Assembly (NCBI GenBank): GCA_944327085.1
Contig: CALVGG010000004.1
Span: 88,873-152,872, forward strand
Direction of reading: 5' to 3'
Source of the DNA: an uncultured Elusimicrobiales bacterium
GTDB taxonomy: Bacteria > Elusimicrobiota > Elusimicrobia > Elusimicrobiales > Elusimicrobiaceae
Length of the DNA stretch: 64,000 nt
A program made the position numbers and the translations under genes. The notes below the pieces were generated by a model. That model saw only the letters and a program-made list of their open reading frames with translations, was not told where the DNA came from and made no database searches. Positions 42,910 to 52,161 of the stretch are shown piece by piece. How positions within the stretch are numbered: position 1 is the stretch's first letter; each line of letters opens with the position of its first letter.

Positions 42910-44144
42910 AATTTTTTATTAAAACATTCGGCTGCCGCGTCAATCAGGTAGAAAGCCAGGCTCTGCTGGAAAATTTTTTCCGCCACGGGTGGACACAGGC
43001 CGAAGATTTGCAAACGGCCGACTTGTGCCTTTTAAACACCTGCACCGTTACCCACCAGGCCGATAAAGACGTGGAAAAACAAATCCGCCAAATTTTGCGC
43101 CGCAACCCTGCTGCCCGGTTGGTGCTTACGGGCTGTTATGCAGCCGCGCATCAGGAGCATATCCGCCAAGCCTTCCCCCAAGCGGAAATTGTGGGTAAAT
43201 ATTCCCTGGGCAAAGTGCTGTTTGGGGAGGAAGACCTGTGCTGGACGGTTTCCGGCCATGAGGGGCACAGCCGCGCGTTTATCAAAATACAGGACGGGTG
43301 CGATTGCTTCTGCTCTTACTGTATTGTTCCGTTTGCCCGGCCGGATAAACGCTCCAAACCGGTGGCGGACGTATTGCATGAAATTTTAACCCTAGAACAA
43401 AAAGGCTTTACGGAAATTGTACTTACCGGCATTAATATCGGCAACTATCTGTGCCCCAAAACCGGTGCGGATTTGGCCGCCCTCTGCCGGCAAATTGCCC
43501 AAATGCCGGGGCGTTTTCGGGTGCGGTTCTCCTCCATAGAGTTGCAAACGGTAACGGACGGGGTGGTGGATTGTATGTCCGCCCGGCCGGACCGCTTTTG
43601 CAATTATTTCCATTTGCCTTTGCAGGCCGGCTGCGATAAAGTGCTGGCGGATATGAACCGCCACTATAATACGGCCGCTTACCGCGCCAAGGTGGAGCTT
43701 CTGCGCTCCCGCGTGCCGGGTATTTCTATATTTGCGGATGTTATAGCCGGTTTCCCCACGGAAACGGAGGAAGATTTTAACGCCACTTACGCTTTTATTC
43801 AATCGGTCCGCTTGTCCGGCCTGCATGTGTTTAGCTATTCCCCGCGTCCCGGCACAAAGGCCGCGCTGTTGCCGCAGCTTTCGCACGAAGAAATCAAACG
43901 CCGCGCGGACAGCTTGCGCGCGCTGGATAAACAGCTCCGGGCGGATTTTGCCTCCTCTCTAGTAGGCAGCCGGCAGGAAGTGTTTATAGAAAGCTGTTAC
44001 GAAGGACAGGTAAAAGGCGTTACTTCTAATTTTCAGCAAGTGGTGCTTAGCGGGGTGCCCGCCGGCACAAAAGGCCTGGTTACGGCGGAAATAGAACGCG
44101 CACAAGACGGCCTTTGTTATGGGCGTTATCTGGAGCATTTATAG
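42906..44144 (+). CDS. mtaB: tRNA N6-threonylcarbamoyladenosine methylthiotransferase
   Basis: 412 residues from the ATG at 42906. A radical SAM enzyme that adds a methylthio group to t6A37 of tRNA. The N-terminal cluster uses the cysteines of FGCRVNQVES, LLNTCTVTHQ and LTGCYA; the radical SAM cluster is CDCFCSYCIVPFARPDKRS, spaced CxxxCxxC. The C-terminal TRAM domain begins around SLVGSRQEVFIE. It belongs to the MiaB family, MtaB subgroup, by the short N-terminus. Co-translated with rsmE. Confidence 0.9.
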   Translation: MKFFIKTFGCRVNQVESQALLENFFRHGWTQAEDLQTADLCLLNTCTVTHQADKDVEKQIRQILRRNPAARLVLTGCYAAAHQEHIRQAFPQAEIVGKYSLGKVLFGEEDLCWTVSGHEGHSRAFIKIQDGCDCFCSYCIVPFARPDKRSKPVADVLHEILTLEQKGFTEIVLTGINIGNYLCPKTGADLAALCRQIAQMPGRFRVRFSSIELQTVTDGVVDCMSARPDRFCNYFHLPLQAGCDKVLADMNRHYNTAAYRAKVELLRSRVPGISIFADVIAGFPTETEEDFNATYAFIQSVRLSGLHVFSYSPRPGTKAALLPQLSHEEIKRRADSLRALDKQLRADFASSLVGSRQEVFIESCYEGQVKGVTSNFQQVVLSGVPAGTKGLVTAEIERAQDGLCYGRYLEHL

Positions 44145-44178
44145 GGCGTTTGCCCATTGTGTATTGTGCGGCGGCAAA

Positions 44179-44278
44179 TGCTACAATATAAGTAATGCTT
44201 TGCCTAGGCAGGAAGTACCAAGCCCTGTGTGTAGCGGCGTTTTTTTGTTTTTGGTATAATATTAATATAATTTGTTAG
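44179..44278 (+). other. Possible leaderless short ORF upstream of glmU
   Basis: TGCTACAAT (44179-44187) is followed 7 bases later by an ATG (44195) and a 27-codon frame ending TAG at 44278, rich in Phe, Cys and aromatic residues. The frame runs through the glmU promoter. It may be a leader peptide, a small RNA or chance. The layout matches the leaderless genes elsewhere in the window, which is why it is listed. Confidence 0.25.
44252..44260 (+). promoter_or_regulatory. Extended -10 promoter of glmU
   Basis: TGGTATAAT about 57 bases before the glmU ATG, giving a leader of about 50 bases. Confidence 0.5.
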
Positions 44279-44317
44279 TTAACAAGTTAGATTCTTTTTA
44301 GGCAAGAGTTAAACAAA

Positions 44318-45718
44318 ATGGTAGCCAAAAAAAATCTGTGTGTACTCATCTTGGCGGCCGGCAAAGGCACCCGGATGAAATCCCCTCTCCCCAAACCTTT
44401 ACACCCGGTTTGCGGGCTTCCTATTATAGCGCATATTTTAAAAGCGGCCCAGGCATTAAACCCGGCCGCCATTGGCCTTGTTGTCGGACATGAAGCAAAA
44501 AAGATGGAAGAAGCCGTTAAAGAAGGCCTGCCCAAATGGGAGGTAACGGCACCGTTGGTGTTTGTGGAACAGACAGATCTTTCCGGCTCCGGCTCTGCCG
44601 TAAAAGCCGCCTTGCCTTTACTGAAACGTTTTGAAGACGTAATGGTGCTGAACGGGGATACCCCGCTTTTGGAATCCCAAACACTGGAGCAAATGTACAG
44701 CGCTTTCCAAGACAATGAAGCCGGTGCCATGGTGCTGGCCGTAAACGTGCCGGATCCTTCCGGATACGGGCGCGTGGTGCGCGCGGGGGACGGCACCTTT
44801 GAAAAAATTGTGGAACACAGCGACGCGGATGAAAAAACCCTGTTAATTCACGAAATTAACAGCGGGATGTATATTTTCAAATTTTCCTGCTTAGATAAAG
44901 CCTTGAAATCCCTTACCCCGCAAGGCCCCAAACACGAATATTATTTAACCGATACTTTATCCCACATCAAGGCGGATAAACACCCCGTTTTGGTATACGG
45001 GAGCGACGATTACGAACAAGCCCTTGGCGTAAACAGCAAGTTCCAGCTTTCACAGGCGGAAATCATTATGCGCGGGCGTGTAGCCCGCCGCCTGCAGGAC
45101 GAAGGCGTAACCATCCCCAATCCCCAAGCCGTATTTATTGACGCGCAGGCCCAAATTGGGGTGGACAGTTTTATTTGCCCCGGCTGCTATATTTGCGGCA
45201 ACACGGTGATTGGCAAAAATTGCATGCTGGAAGGAAATGTGTATATCAAAGATTCCGTCATCGGCGATAATGTAACCATTAAAATGGGTACTTATATAGA
45301 AGACTCCACGGTAGAAGAACAGTGCCAGCTGGGGCCATATGCACACCTGCGCCCGCAAAGTGTGCTTAAGAAAGGGGCCAAGGTGGGTAACTTTTCCGAG
45401 ATTAAAAAATCGGTCATTGGGGAAGGTTCCAAAGTAAACCATTTAAGCTACATAGGCGATACGGACATGGGCGCCGGCGTAAATGTGGGGGCGGGAACCA
45501 TCACCTGTAATTATGACGGGAAGAATAAACACAAAACCGTCATCGGGGACCATGTATTTGTGGGTTCCAACGTCAATTTTGTGGCACCGGTAACGGTGGA
45601 AAATTATGCAAAAATCGGCGCGGGGTCAACCATTACCAAGTTGGTGCCGCAGGAGTCTTTGGCGATAGCCCGTTCGCGTCAGGTTGTTTTGGAGAAAAAA
45701 GGTATAAAACATGACTAA
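44318..45718 (+). CDS. glmU: Bifunctional UDP-GlcNAc pyrophosphorylase / glucosamine-1-phosphate acetyltransferase
   Basis: 466 residues. It makes UDP-GlcNAc for peptidoglycan and lipopolysaccharide. The N-terminal uridyltransferase has LILAAGKGTRMKS; the C-terminal left-handed beta-helix has repeated hexapeptides (IGVDSFICPGCYICGNTVIG) and the acetyl-CoA site GAGTITCNYDGKNKHKT. First of a glmU-prs-ctc-pth run found in many bacteria; its end overlaps prs by 8 bases. Confidence 0.97.
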   Translation: MVAKKNLCVLILAAGKGTRMKSPLPKPLHPVCGLPIIAHILKAAQALNPAAIGLVVGHEAKKMEEAVKEGLPKWEVTAPLVFVEQTDLSGSGSAVKAALPLLKRFEDVMVLNGDTPLLESQTLEQMYSAFQDNEAGAMVLAVNVPDPSGYGRVVRAGDGTFEKIVEHSDADEKTLLIHEINSGMYIFKFSCLDKALKSLTPQGPKHEYYLTDTLSHIKADKHPVLVYGSDDYEQALGVNSKFQLSQAEIIMRGRVARRLQDEGVTIPNPQAVFIDAQAQIGVDSFICPGCYICGNTVIGKNCMLEGNVYIKDSVIGDNVTIKMGTYIEDSTVEEQCQLGPYAHLRPQSVLKKGAKVGNFSEIKKSVIGEGSKVNHLSYIGDTDMGAGVNVGAGTITCNYDGKNKHKTVIGDHVFVGSNVNFVAPVTVENYAKIGAGSTITKLVPQESLAIARSRQVVLEKKGIKHD

Positions 45719-46655
45719 AAGCGTAAACGGTGATTTAAGAATTTTTACCGGCAATGCCAACCCGGCATTGGCGCGTAAAATTTGCGAACACCTAAATATG
45801 GATTTGGGCAAATTGCGCGTGGAAAAATTTGCCGACGGCGAAATTGACGTTCAAATTTTGGAAAGCGTGCGCGCGCACGACTGCTATATCATCCAGCCCA
45901 CCTGCCCTCCCGTCAATGAAAACTTGATGGAACTGTTAATTATGATAGACGCTTTCAAACGCGCCAGCGCGGGCAAAATTACGGCTGTTATCCCGTACTT
46001 TGGCTATGCCCGGGCGGACCGCAAGGCCTCTCCCCGCGTGCCTATTACCGCCAAGCTGGCCAGCAACTTAATCACCACGGCCGGGGCGGACCGCATTATG
46101 ACGGTGGACTTGCACGCCGGCCAAATCCAGGGGTTTTTTGACATTCCGGTGGACCACCTGCGCGCGCGCAAAGTGTTTTTGGACTATTTTGACCATTTAA
46201 ACCACTCCGATATTGTAGTGGTTTCCCCCGATGTGGGCGGTGTGGAACGCGCCCGCAAATTTGCCGCCCGGTTGGATGCCGGCCTGGTAATTATTGATAA
46301 ACGCCGCCCCAAAGCCAACGAAGCGGTAGTTTACAATGTAATCGGGGACGTAAAAGATAAAATAGCCATTATTTTTGATGATATCGTGGACACGGCCGGT
46401 ACCCTCACCACCGTGGCGCAAAAAATCAAAGAGCGAGGCGCGCGGGAAATTTACGCTGCGTGCACCCACGGATTATTGTCCAGAAATGCTTTGGACAAAA
46501 TTAATAAATCCGAAATTCGCAAGCTGATTATTTCGGACTCCCTGCCTATACGGGACCTGGGGCCGAAGGTGGACGTTTTGTCCGTTTCGTATTTACTGGC
46601 GGATGCCATTAAACGCAACCATGACGGCCGCTCCATCAGCGATATGTTTAACTAA
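45711..46655 (+). CDS. prs: Ribose-phosphate pyrophosphokinase
   Basis: 314 residues. It makes PRPP for nucleotides, histidine and tryptophan. Features are FADGEIDVQI, YFGYARADRKASPRVPI with the ATP-site residues, and the PRPP loop IIFDDIVDTAGTLTTV. It overlaps glmU, so translation is coupled, and ctc follows after 32 bases. Confidence 0.97.
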   Translation: MTKSVNGDLRIFTGNANPALARKICEHLNMDLGKLRVEKFADGEIDVQILESVRAHDCYIIQPTCPPVNENLMELLIMIDAFKRASAGKITAVIPYFGYARADRKASPRVPITAKLASNLITTAGADRIMTVDLHAGQIQGFFDIPVDHLRARKVFLDYFDHLNHSDIVVVSPDVGGVERARKFAARLDAGLVIIDKRRPKANEAVVYNVIGDVKDKIAIIFDDIVDTAGTLTTVAQKIKERGAREIYAACTHGLLSRNALDKINKSEIRKLIISDSLPIRDLGPKVDVLSVSYLLADAIKRNHDGRSISDMFN

Positions 46656-46687
46656 TTTCACTTAGTGGAAAATACAGGAGAAATAAA

Positions 46688-47362
46688 ATGGAAGAATTAA
46701 ATGTAACCGCCTCTTTAAGAGAAGGCATCGGCGTGAAAGGTGCCTTGTCCAAAATCCGGGCGGAAAAAAATGTTCCTGGCGTGATTTATGGCAGCCATAA
46801 AGAACCCGTCAGCATTACCATCAGCTTAAAAGACGTTGAAAAAATCATTAAAGCCGGTAAAAACACCATTGTGGAAGTTACCTTGCCTAACGGTAAAGAA
46901 CAAGTATTGGTAAAAGAAATCCAATACCACGTGGTGAAAGACACCCCTATTCACATTGATTTCCAGCGCGTATCCTTAACCGATAAGATGAACGTTGTTG
47001 TGCCGGTTAAATTGGTGGGCGAAGCCGCCGATGTTAAAAACTACGGCGCCTTGGTTGAACACATTATGCGCGAAATTGAAGTTAGAGCCTTGGTCAGCTC
47101 CATCCCGCATGAAATTGAAGTGGACATGACCCCCATGACCATCAACAAAGGTATTGTTGCCGGCGACATTAAACTGCCCAAAGGTGTGGAATTGGTAACC
47201 GATCCGCAAGCCCCTGTGGTGCACTTGATGATCCCGAAAGAAGAAGAAGTTGCTGCCCCTGCCCCGGCTGCTGATGCCGCCGCCGAGCCGGAAAGCTCTT
47301 CCACTAAGGGTAAAAAAGACGAGGACGGCAACCTGACCAAAAACGCCGAAGCGAAGAAATAA
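46688..47362 (+). CDS. ctc: 50S ribosomal protein L25 / general stress protein Ctc
   Basis: 224 residues. It binds 5S rRNA. The L25 domain (REGIGVKGALSKIRAEKNVP, VIYGSHKEPVSI) is followed by the TL5 C-terminal domain (IHIDFQRVSLTDKMNVVVPV) and an acidic Ala/Pro tail (about residues 185-224), all typical of the long Ctc form. AGGAGAAATAAA precedes the ATG. Confidence 0.94.
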   Translation: MEELNVTASLREGIGVKGALSKIRAEKNVPGVIYGSHKEPVSITISLKDVEKIIKAGKNTIVEVTLPNGKEQVLVKEIQYHVVKDTPIHIDFQRVSLTDKMNVVVPVKLVGEAADVKNYGALVEHIMREIEVRALVSSIPHEIEVDMTPMTINKGIVAGDIKLPKGVELVTDPQAPVVHLMIPKEEEVAAPAPAADAAAEPESSSTKGKKDEDGNLTKNAEAKK

Positions 47363-47365
47363 CCT

Positions 47366-47935
47366 ATGGCAGAACTCTTCCTGGTTGCCGGGCTGGGTAA
47401 CCCCGGGGCCGAATACCAACAAACCAGGCACAACGCCGGTTTTATGGTATTGGATGAACTCCTCCGCCGCCACGGGGCTGACTGTAAAGCCTGGCAAAAC
47501 CTGGGAGAATATGCCAAAGTATGTTTGCAAGGCAAAGACGTTCTTTTTGCCAAACCGCTTACCTATATGAACGAATCGGGCCGGATGGTGTCCAGTCTGG
47601 CCCGGTTCTTTAAAGTACCGGCTTCCCATATGCTGGTATGCTTTGATGATGTGTCTTTGGATATGGGGCATATCCGTATGCGCGCTTCCGGTTCGGCCGG
47701 CGGGCAGAGGGGTATGAAGAATATCATTGAACTGATGGGCACGCAGGATATCGCCCGCCTGCGGGTGGGTATTGGCCCCAAGCCTGCCCGGTTTAATATG
47801 GCGGATTTTGTGCTGTCCCGCTTTTCCCGGGCGGATATGGATGTATTAACCCCGGCGCTTTCCAAAGCGGCGGACGCGGTGGAAAGCTGGCTGGCCAACG
47901 GGCTGGAAAAAACCATGAGCCGCTTTAACGGCTGA
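47366..47935 (+). CDS. pth: Peptidyl-tRNA hydrolase
   Basis: 189 residues. It frees tRNA from stalled peptidyl-tRNA. The catalytic His is in GLGNPGAEYQQTRHNAGFM; KPLTYMNESGRMV and VCFDDVSLDMGHIRMR are conserved substrate-binding parts. It follows ctc by 3 bases and is closed by a terminator. Confidence 0.97.
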   Translation: MAELFLVAGLGNPGAEYQQTRHNAGFMVLDELLRRHGADCKAWQNLGEYAKVCLQGKDVLFAKPLTYMNESGRMVSSLARFFKVPASHMLVCFDDVSLDMGHIRMRASGSAGGQRGMKNIIELMGTQDIARLRVGIGPKPARFNMADFVLSRFSRADMDVLTPALSKAADAVESWLANGLEKTMSRFNG

Positions 47936-47958
47936 TTTGCAGGTAAACGGCATATTGC

Positions 47959-47983
47959 AAACGGGCAGAAGGCCCGTTTTTTT
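47959..47983 (+). terminator. Intrinsic terminator of the glmU-pth operon
   Basis: AACGGGC (47960-47966) pairs with GCCCGTT (47972-47978), followed by T residues. Confidence 0.9.
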
Positions 47984-48054
47984 GTCTAAAATTAATACAC
48001 AGGCGCAAAAAAAGTTTAAAATACCTTAAATTTCCTATATAACGCCTAAAATAC

Positions 48055-48060
48055 TATAAT
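48055..48060 (+). promoter_or_regulatory. -10 promoter, leaderless start of pheS
   Basis: TATAAT ends 6 bases before the ATG at 48067; no ribosome site. Confidence 0.62.
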
Positions 48061-48066
48061 ATATTT

Positions 48067-49110
48067 ATGACGATTACAGAATTCAAAACCGCCTGCAGTG
48101 CCATTGAGCAGGAATACAAAACCAAAATTGCCGCCGCGGCTGATTTGGCCGCCGTGGAAGAATTGCGCGTTGCCGCCCTGGGCCGCAAAGGCGCATTGAC
48201 GGAACTTTTAAAAGGATTAAAAGATTTTTCTATTGAAGACAAAAAAACCGCCGGCCCGCTGGGCAACGCGCTTAAAGCGTCCTTAGTGGCTGCGCTGGAC
48301 GAAAAAACCGCCTTTTTTGCCGCCAAGCAAATTAATGACGAATTAAATAAAACCAATTTGGATTTAACCCTCCCCGCTTTTCCCGTAGCCCAAGGCCACC
48401 GGCATCCGCTTTCCGTTGCGATGGACCGCATGACCACCATTCTTTCCCGTTTGGGTTTTGAATGGGCCGAAGGCCCCTGGGTGGAAGATGAAAAGCATAA
48501 CTTTGATATGCTTAACATCCCCAAACATCACCCGGCGCGGGACGCGCAGGACACTTTCTTTGCCGATACCGGCATGCTTTCCATGGTGCTTCGCACGCAC
48601 ACTTCTAACGTGCAAAGCCGGTATATGGAAAAACATCAGCCGCCTATTCGCATTATGGCGCCGGGGCGCGTTTTTCGCAATGACAGTTTAGACGCTACCC
48701 ACAGCCCGGTATTTCACCAAATTGAAGGGCTGTATGTGGATAAAAATGTGTCCATGGCGGATTTAAAGCAGGACTTAACCGCCTTTATGCAAGGTTTATT
48801 CGGCAACAAGGCGCAAATCCGTTTCCGCCCGTCTTTCTTCCCGTTTACGGAACCCAGCGCGGAAGTGGACGTAAAATGCGTATTTTGCCAAGGCAAAGGC
48901 TGCCCGGTTTGCAAAGGCAGCGGCTGGATTGAAATGTTAGGCTCCGGCGTGGTGCACCCCAATGTGCTTAGAAACTGCGGCATTGACCCGGAAGTATACA
49001 GCGGTTACGCTTTTGGCGTAGGGGTGGAACGTTTGGCCATGATGATGATGAACATCAACGATATCCGCACGTTTTATGAAAACGACTTGCGCGTACTTTC
49101 CCAATTTTAA
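48067..49110 (+). CDS. pheS: Phenylalanyl-tRNA synthetase alpha subunit
   Basis: 347 residues. An N-terminal coiled coil binds tRNA; the class II core has AEGPWVEDEKHNFDMLNIP, then LRTHTSNVQSRYM and PGRVFRNDSLDATHSPVFHQ (motif 2). The C-terminal CVFCQGKGCPVCKGSGWIE is the usual PheS motif. Works as an alpha2beta2 enzyme with the adjacent pheT. Leaderless start predicted. Confidence 0.97.
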   Translation: MTITEFKTACSAIEQEYKTKIAAAADLAAVEELRVAALGRKGALTELLKGLKDFSIEDKKTAGPLGNALKASLVAALDEKTAFFAAKQINDELNKTNLDLTLPAFPVAQGHRHPLSVAMDRMTTILSRLGFEWAEGPWVEDEKHNFDMLNIPKHHPARDAQDTFFADTGMLSMVLRTHTSNVQSRYMEKHQPPIRIMAPGRVFRNDSLDATHSPVFHQIEGLYVDKNVSMADLKQDLTAFMQGLFGNKAQIRFRPSFFPFTEPSAEVDVKCVFCQGKGCPVCKGSGWIEMLGSGVVHPNVLRNCGIDPEVYSGYAFGVGVERLAMMMMNINDIRTFYENDLRVLSQF

Positions 49111-49121
49111 GGATTTGATAA

Positions 49122-51500
49122 ATGAAAATACTGTACTCTTGGTTAAAAGATTTTATTGATTTGGACTTAACGCCCGAGGAAATGGTTCAAAACTTTGTTC
49201 ACTTGGGTATTGAAGTAGCCAGTGTGGAAACCACCGGCGCCGATTTTGAAGGCGTACACGTGGCCCAAATTACCCACATTGAGGATCACCCCAACTCTGA
49301 CCATCTTCACCTGGTGGATTTGGATTTAGGCGGCGGTAAAACCCAGCGCGTGGTATGCGGTGCGCCCAATGTGGCTGTGGGGCAAAAAGTGCCTTTGGCA
49401 CGCGTAGGCGCCCGCTTGGGCAAGATTGTCATGAAGCCGGCCGTCATCCGCGGGGTTACTTCGGAGGGGATGATTTGTTCTTCCGATGAATTGGGCCTTA
49501 CCCGCACCCGTGCCCACGGCATTTTGGTGCTGGACGAAAACATCCCGCTGGGGACGGACGTTTCCACCCTCTACGGCAAAAAAGACACGGTTTTTGATTT
49601 GGAAATTACCTCCAACCGCCCGGACTTGCTTTCTCACTTAGGGGTAGCGCGGGAGTTGGGCATTCTGCTTAACAAACCGGTCAAACTTCCGCAAATCCCG
49701 GAAGTTAAAACCCAGGGTGCCTCTTTGCATATTGATATACAGGCCCCGCAAGGCTGCCCGCGCTATATAGGGCGCGTAATCCGCGGGGTAAAAAATACCG
49801 CCTCGCCCGAGTTTATACAGGAACGCCTCAGCGCCATGGGCCTCAACCCCAAAAACGCTTTGGTGGATATTACCAACTATGTCATGTTTGAGTTGGGCCA
49901 CCCCCTGCACGCGTTTGACCGTACAGAGGTGGATGGCGATAATGTAATAGTACGCTTTGCCAAACCCGGCGAAAAATTCACCATTTTGGACGGGCGCGAA
50001 CTGGAACTGGCCGAAGATTCTTTGGTCATTGCGGACGATAAAAAAGCCACCGCTTTGGCGGGGGTGATGGGCGGGCTCAACTCCGGCATTAAAGACGACA
50101 CGCAGGACGTGTTTGTGGAAGCCGCTTATTTTGACGCCCCCACCATTAACAAAACGGTCAAACGTTTTGGCGTCTCGTCCGATTCTTCCCAACGCTTTGA
50201 ACGCGGCACGGATATTGAGGGCGCCATGCTGGCCATGCGCCGCGCCACGCAGCTTATTTGCGATATTTGCGGCGGCACCCCCAGCGAACTAGCCGACGCC
50301 TACCCCCAAGTGTACCAAAACCCGGTGGTGGAATTTACCCCGGCGCAAATAAATGGCATTTTGGGCACGCAGTTGGATGAGGAAACGCTGAAAGGCATTT
50401 TCTCCCGCCTGGCGCTGGAATTTCACGCCGGTGCCGATAAATGGTCTTTCCGCGCCCCCACCTATCGGCGCGATTTAACCACCCGCTGGGACCTGGCCGA
50501 AGAAGCCGCCCGCTTTGCCGGGTACGACAATATCCCCCTGGCCCCCAGCAAAGCCACCGTGGTATTTGCCGATAACCCCAAAGGCATTGATATTACCAAA
50601 AAGATGAGCACGGAACTGATCGGCATGGGCTTTTATGAATGCAAAAATATCGATTTTGTGGGTGAAAAAGAATTAAAAGCTTTTGGTTTTGACCCCAAAC
50701 ATTGCATTCATATTAAAAACGCCATGGCCTTGGGGTGGGATTATCTGCGCCCCACGCTGCTCCCCTCTTTGCTTAAAAATATTGAATTTAACCAAAAACA
50801 CGGCCAGCATAATATGGCATTTTTTGAAGCCACCAAAACATTTGCTTTATTTAAAAATTACCCCGGTGAAAGTTACACCGTGGCCGGTGTGCTGACGGGC
50901 AATTTGCAAACCCGTCCTTTCTTTGCGGGCGGGCTGACCAAGCCGGATTTTTACTTTGTAAAAGGCGTGGTGCAAAACCTGTTGGGTGCAGCGGTAAAAC
51001 TGCAGCCCAGCACCCAGGCACCGGTGTATATGCACCCCAAAATTTCCATGGATATTTTGGACGGGGGCAAAAAAATCGGCACGTTCGGCAAATTCCATCC
51101 GCTCACTTTAAAAGCGTTTGGTATTAAAGGCACGGACGTATGGGGTTTTGAGTTTTCCTGCAAAGCGCTGGAAAAAGCCTTCTGCGCGCAGAATTTTAAA
51201 CCCATGACGGCGCCGGCCGTATTCCCGCCGTCTTTGCGGGATTTGTCCGTCGTGTTGGATGAAAACGTGCCTTATGCCAAGGTGGAAAGCGTACTGGGCC
51301 AAACCGGCCTGGACGTAAAAATGAGCTATGAACTGATTGACTTGTACCAGGGCGAGCATTTGCCCGCCGGTAAAAAGAGCATGACGTTTAGCCTGGCTTT
51401 TTCCCACCCGCAGCGCACGTTAAAAGATGCGGAAACGGACGCCGCTTTTAATAAAATAGTGGCCGAGCTGGGCGCCAAACTGGGAGCCAGCCTGAGGTAA
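49122..51500 (+). CDS. pheT: Phenylalanyl-tRNA synthetase beta subunit
   Basis: 792 residues, full length. Domains in order: tRNA-binding domain (about residues 40-150; HIEDHPNSDHLHLVDLDLGG), B3/4 editing domain, B5 (from about 400), catalytic-like domain, and the C-terminal FDX-ACB domain (PSLRDLSVVLDENVPYAKVE). AAGGAT precedes the ATG. pheS ends 11 bases upstream. Confidence 0.97.
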   Translation: MKILYSWLKDFIDLDLTPEEMVQNFVHLGIEVASVETTGADFEGVHVAQITHIEDHPNSDHLHLVDLDLGGGKTQRVVCGAPNVAVGQKVPLARVGARLGKIVMKPAVIRGVTSEGMICSSDELGLTRTRAHGILVLDENIPLGTDVSTLYGKKDTVFDLEITSNRPDLLSHLGVARELGILLNKPVKLPQIPEVKTQGASLHIDIQAPQGCPRYIGRVIRGVKNTASPEFIQERLSAMGLNPKNALVDITNYVMFELGHPLHAFDRTEVDGDNVIVRFAKPGEKFTILDGRELELAEDSLVIADDKKATALAGVMGGLNSGIKDDTQDVFVEAAYFDAPTINKTVKRFGVSSDSSQRFERGTDIEGAMLAMRRATQLICDICGGTPSELADAYPQVYQNPVVEFTPAQINGILGTQLDEETLKGIFSRLALEFHAGADKWSFRAPTYRRDLTTRWDLAEEAARFAGYDNIPLAPSKATVVFADNPKGIDITKKMSTELIGMGFYECKNIDFVGEKELKAFGFDPKHCIHIKNAMALGWDYLRPTLLPSLLKNIEFNQKHGQHNMAFFEATKTFALFKNYPGESYTVAGVLTGNLQTRPFFAGGLTKPDFYFVKGVVQNLLGAAVKLQPSTQAPVYMHPKISMDILDGGKKIGTFGKFHPLTLKAFGIKGTDVWGFEFSCKALEKAFCAQNFKPMTAPAVFPPSLRDLSVVLDENVPYAKVESVLGQTGLDVKMSYELIDLYQGEHLPAGKKSMTFSLAFSHPQRTLKDAETDAAFNKIVAELGAKLGASLR

Positions 51501-51505
51501 AACCT

Positions 51506-51766
51506 ATGCAGGAAAAACTCAAACAGCTGGAGCTATTGGTTTCGCAGGTCATGGCGCGGCGTAAAGAGGCCGAGGCCCAAAACGCCGCCCTGCGCCAGCG
51601 TGTGCGCCAGCTGGAAGAGTCCGCCGCCAAACTGCGCGAAGCGGAAAGCGAATTAAAGGCCTTGCGGGAGTGGAAACGCAACACGCAAACGGCTCTTAAG
51701 CGTTTGGCGGCCCGCGTGGATAAAGAAATTCAAAAAGTCCAGGAAAAACGCGACGAAATTGTCTAA
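51506..51766 (+). CDS. Small coiled-coil protein, ZapB-like
   Basis: 86 residues, almost entirely one heptad-repeat helix (VRQLEESAAKLREAESELK). It lies 5 bases after pheT and just before a ZapA-like gene. ZapB in other bacteria is a coiled coil that joins ZapA at the division ring, so a division role is likely but rests on context and size rather than a clear family motif. Confidence 0.6.
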   Translation: MQEKLKQLELLVSQVMARRKEAEAQNAALRQRVRQLEESAAKLREAESELKALREWKRNTQTALKRLAARVDKEIQKVQEKRDEIV

Positions 51767-51793
51767 CCCCGCGCGTTTTTGGGCGGTTGTTTT

Positions 51794-51819
51794 AAAGGGG
51801 GGCGCCGCTCCCCTTTTTT
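51794..51819 (+). terminator. Intrinsic terminator of the pheST operon
   Basis: AAAGGGG (51794-51800) pairs with CCCCTTT (51810-51816), T-run after. Confidence 0.85.
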
Positions 51820-51857
51820 AGCCCGTTTTATAAACTTGCTTTGCGGCGGCAAAAAGG

Positions 51858-51863
51858 TAAAAT
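51858..51863 (+). promoter_or_regulatory. -10 promoter, leaderless start of the zapA-like gene
   Basis: TAAAAT ends 6 bases before the ATG at 51870; no ribosome site at normal spacing. Confidence 0.5.
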
Positions 51864-51869
51864 ACAACT

Positions 51870-52151
51870 ATGGCAAAAGATATTATACAAGTAGAAATAC
51901 GCAAAATCCCGCTGGATGTGGAAATACAAGGCCTGGGCGGGGTGGAAATTACCAACCTGGCGGCGGAAGTGGACAAGAAAATGGCCGAAATCCGCGAGAA
52001 CGGAGAAATTGACACCTTAAAGCAAGCCCTGCTGGCTGCTTTGTATTTTGCCGCCCAAGTATACGTGCAGGGGGAAAACGAAGGCGGCCGGCGCAAAGAA
52101 GAAGAAACGCGGGTAGACCATTTAATTTCCAAATTAAAAGCTTCTTTATAA
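51870..52151 (+). CDS. zapA: Cell-division protein ZapA-like
   Basis: 93 residues. The pattern EITNLAAEVDKKMAEIRENG followed by DTLKQALLAALYFAAQVYV is the usual ZapA core, an N-terminal beta part and a long helix. ZapA bundles FtsZ filaments at mid-cell. Its promoter starts after the pheST terminator, and rarA follows after 10 bases. Confidence 0.72.
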   Translation: MAKDIIQVEIRKIPLDVEIQGLGGVEITNLAAEVDKKMAEIRENGEIDTLKQALLAALYFAAQVYVQGENEGGRRKEEETRVDHLISKLKASL

Positions 52152-52161
52152 AGGATGATAT

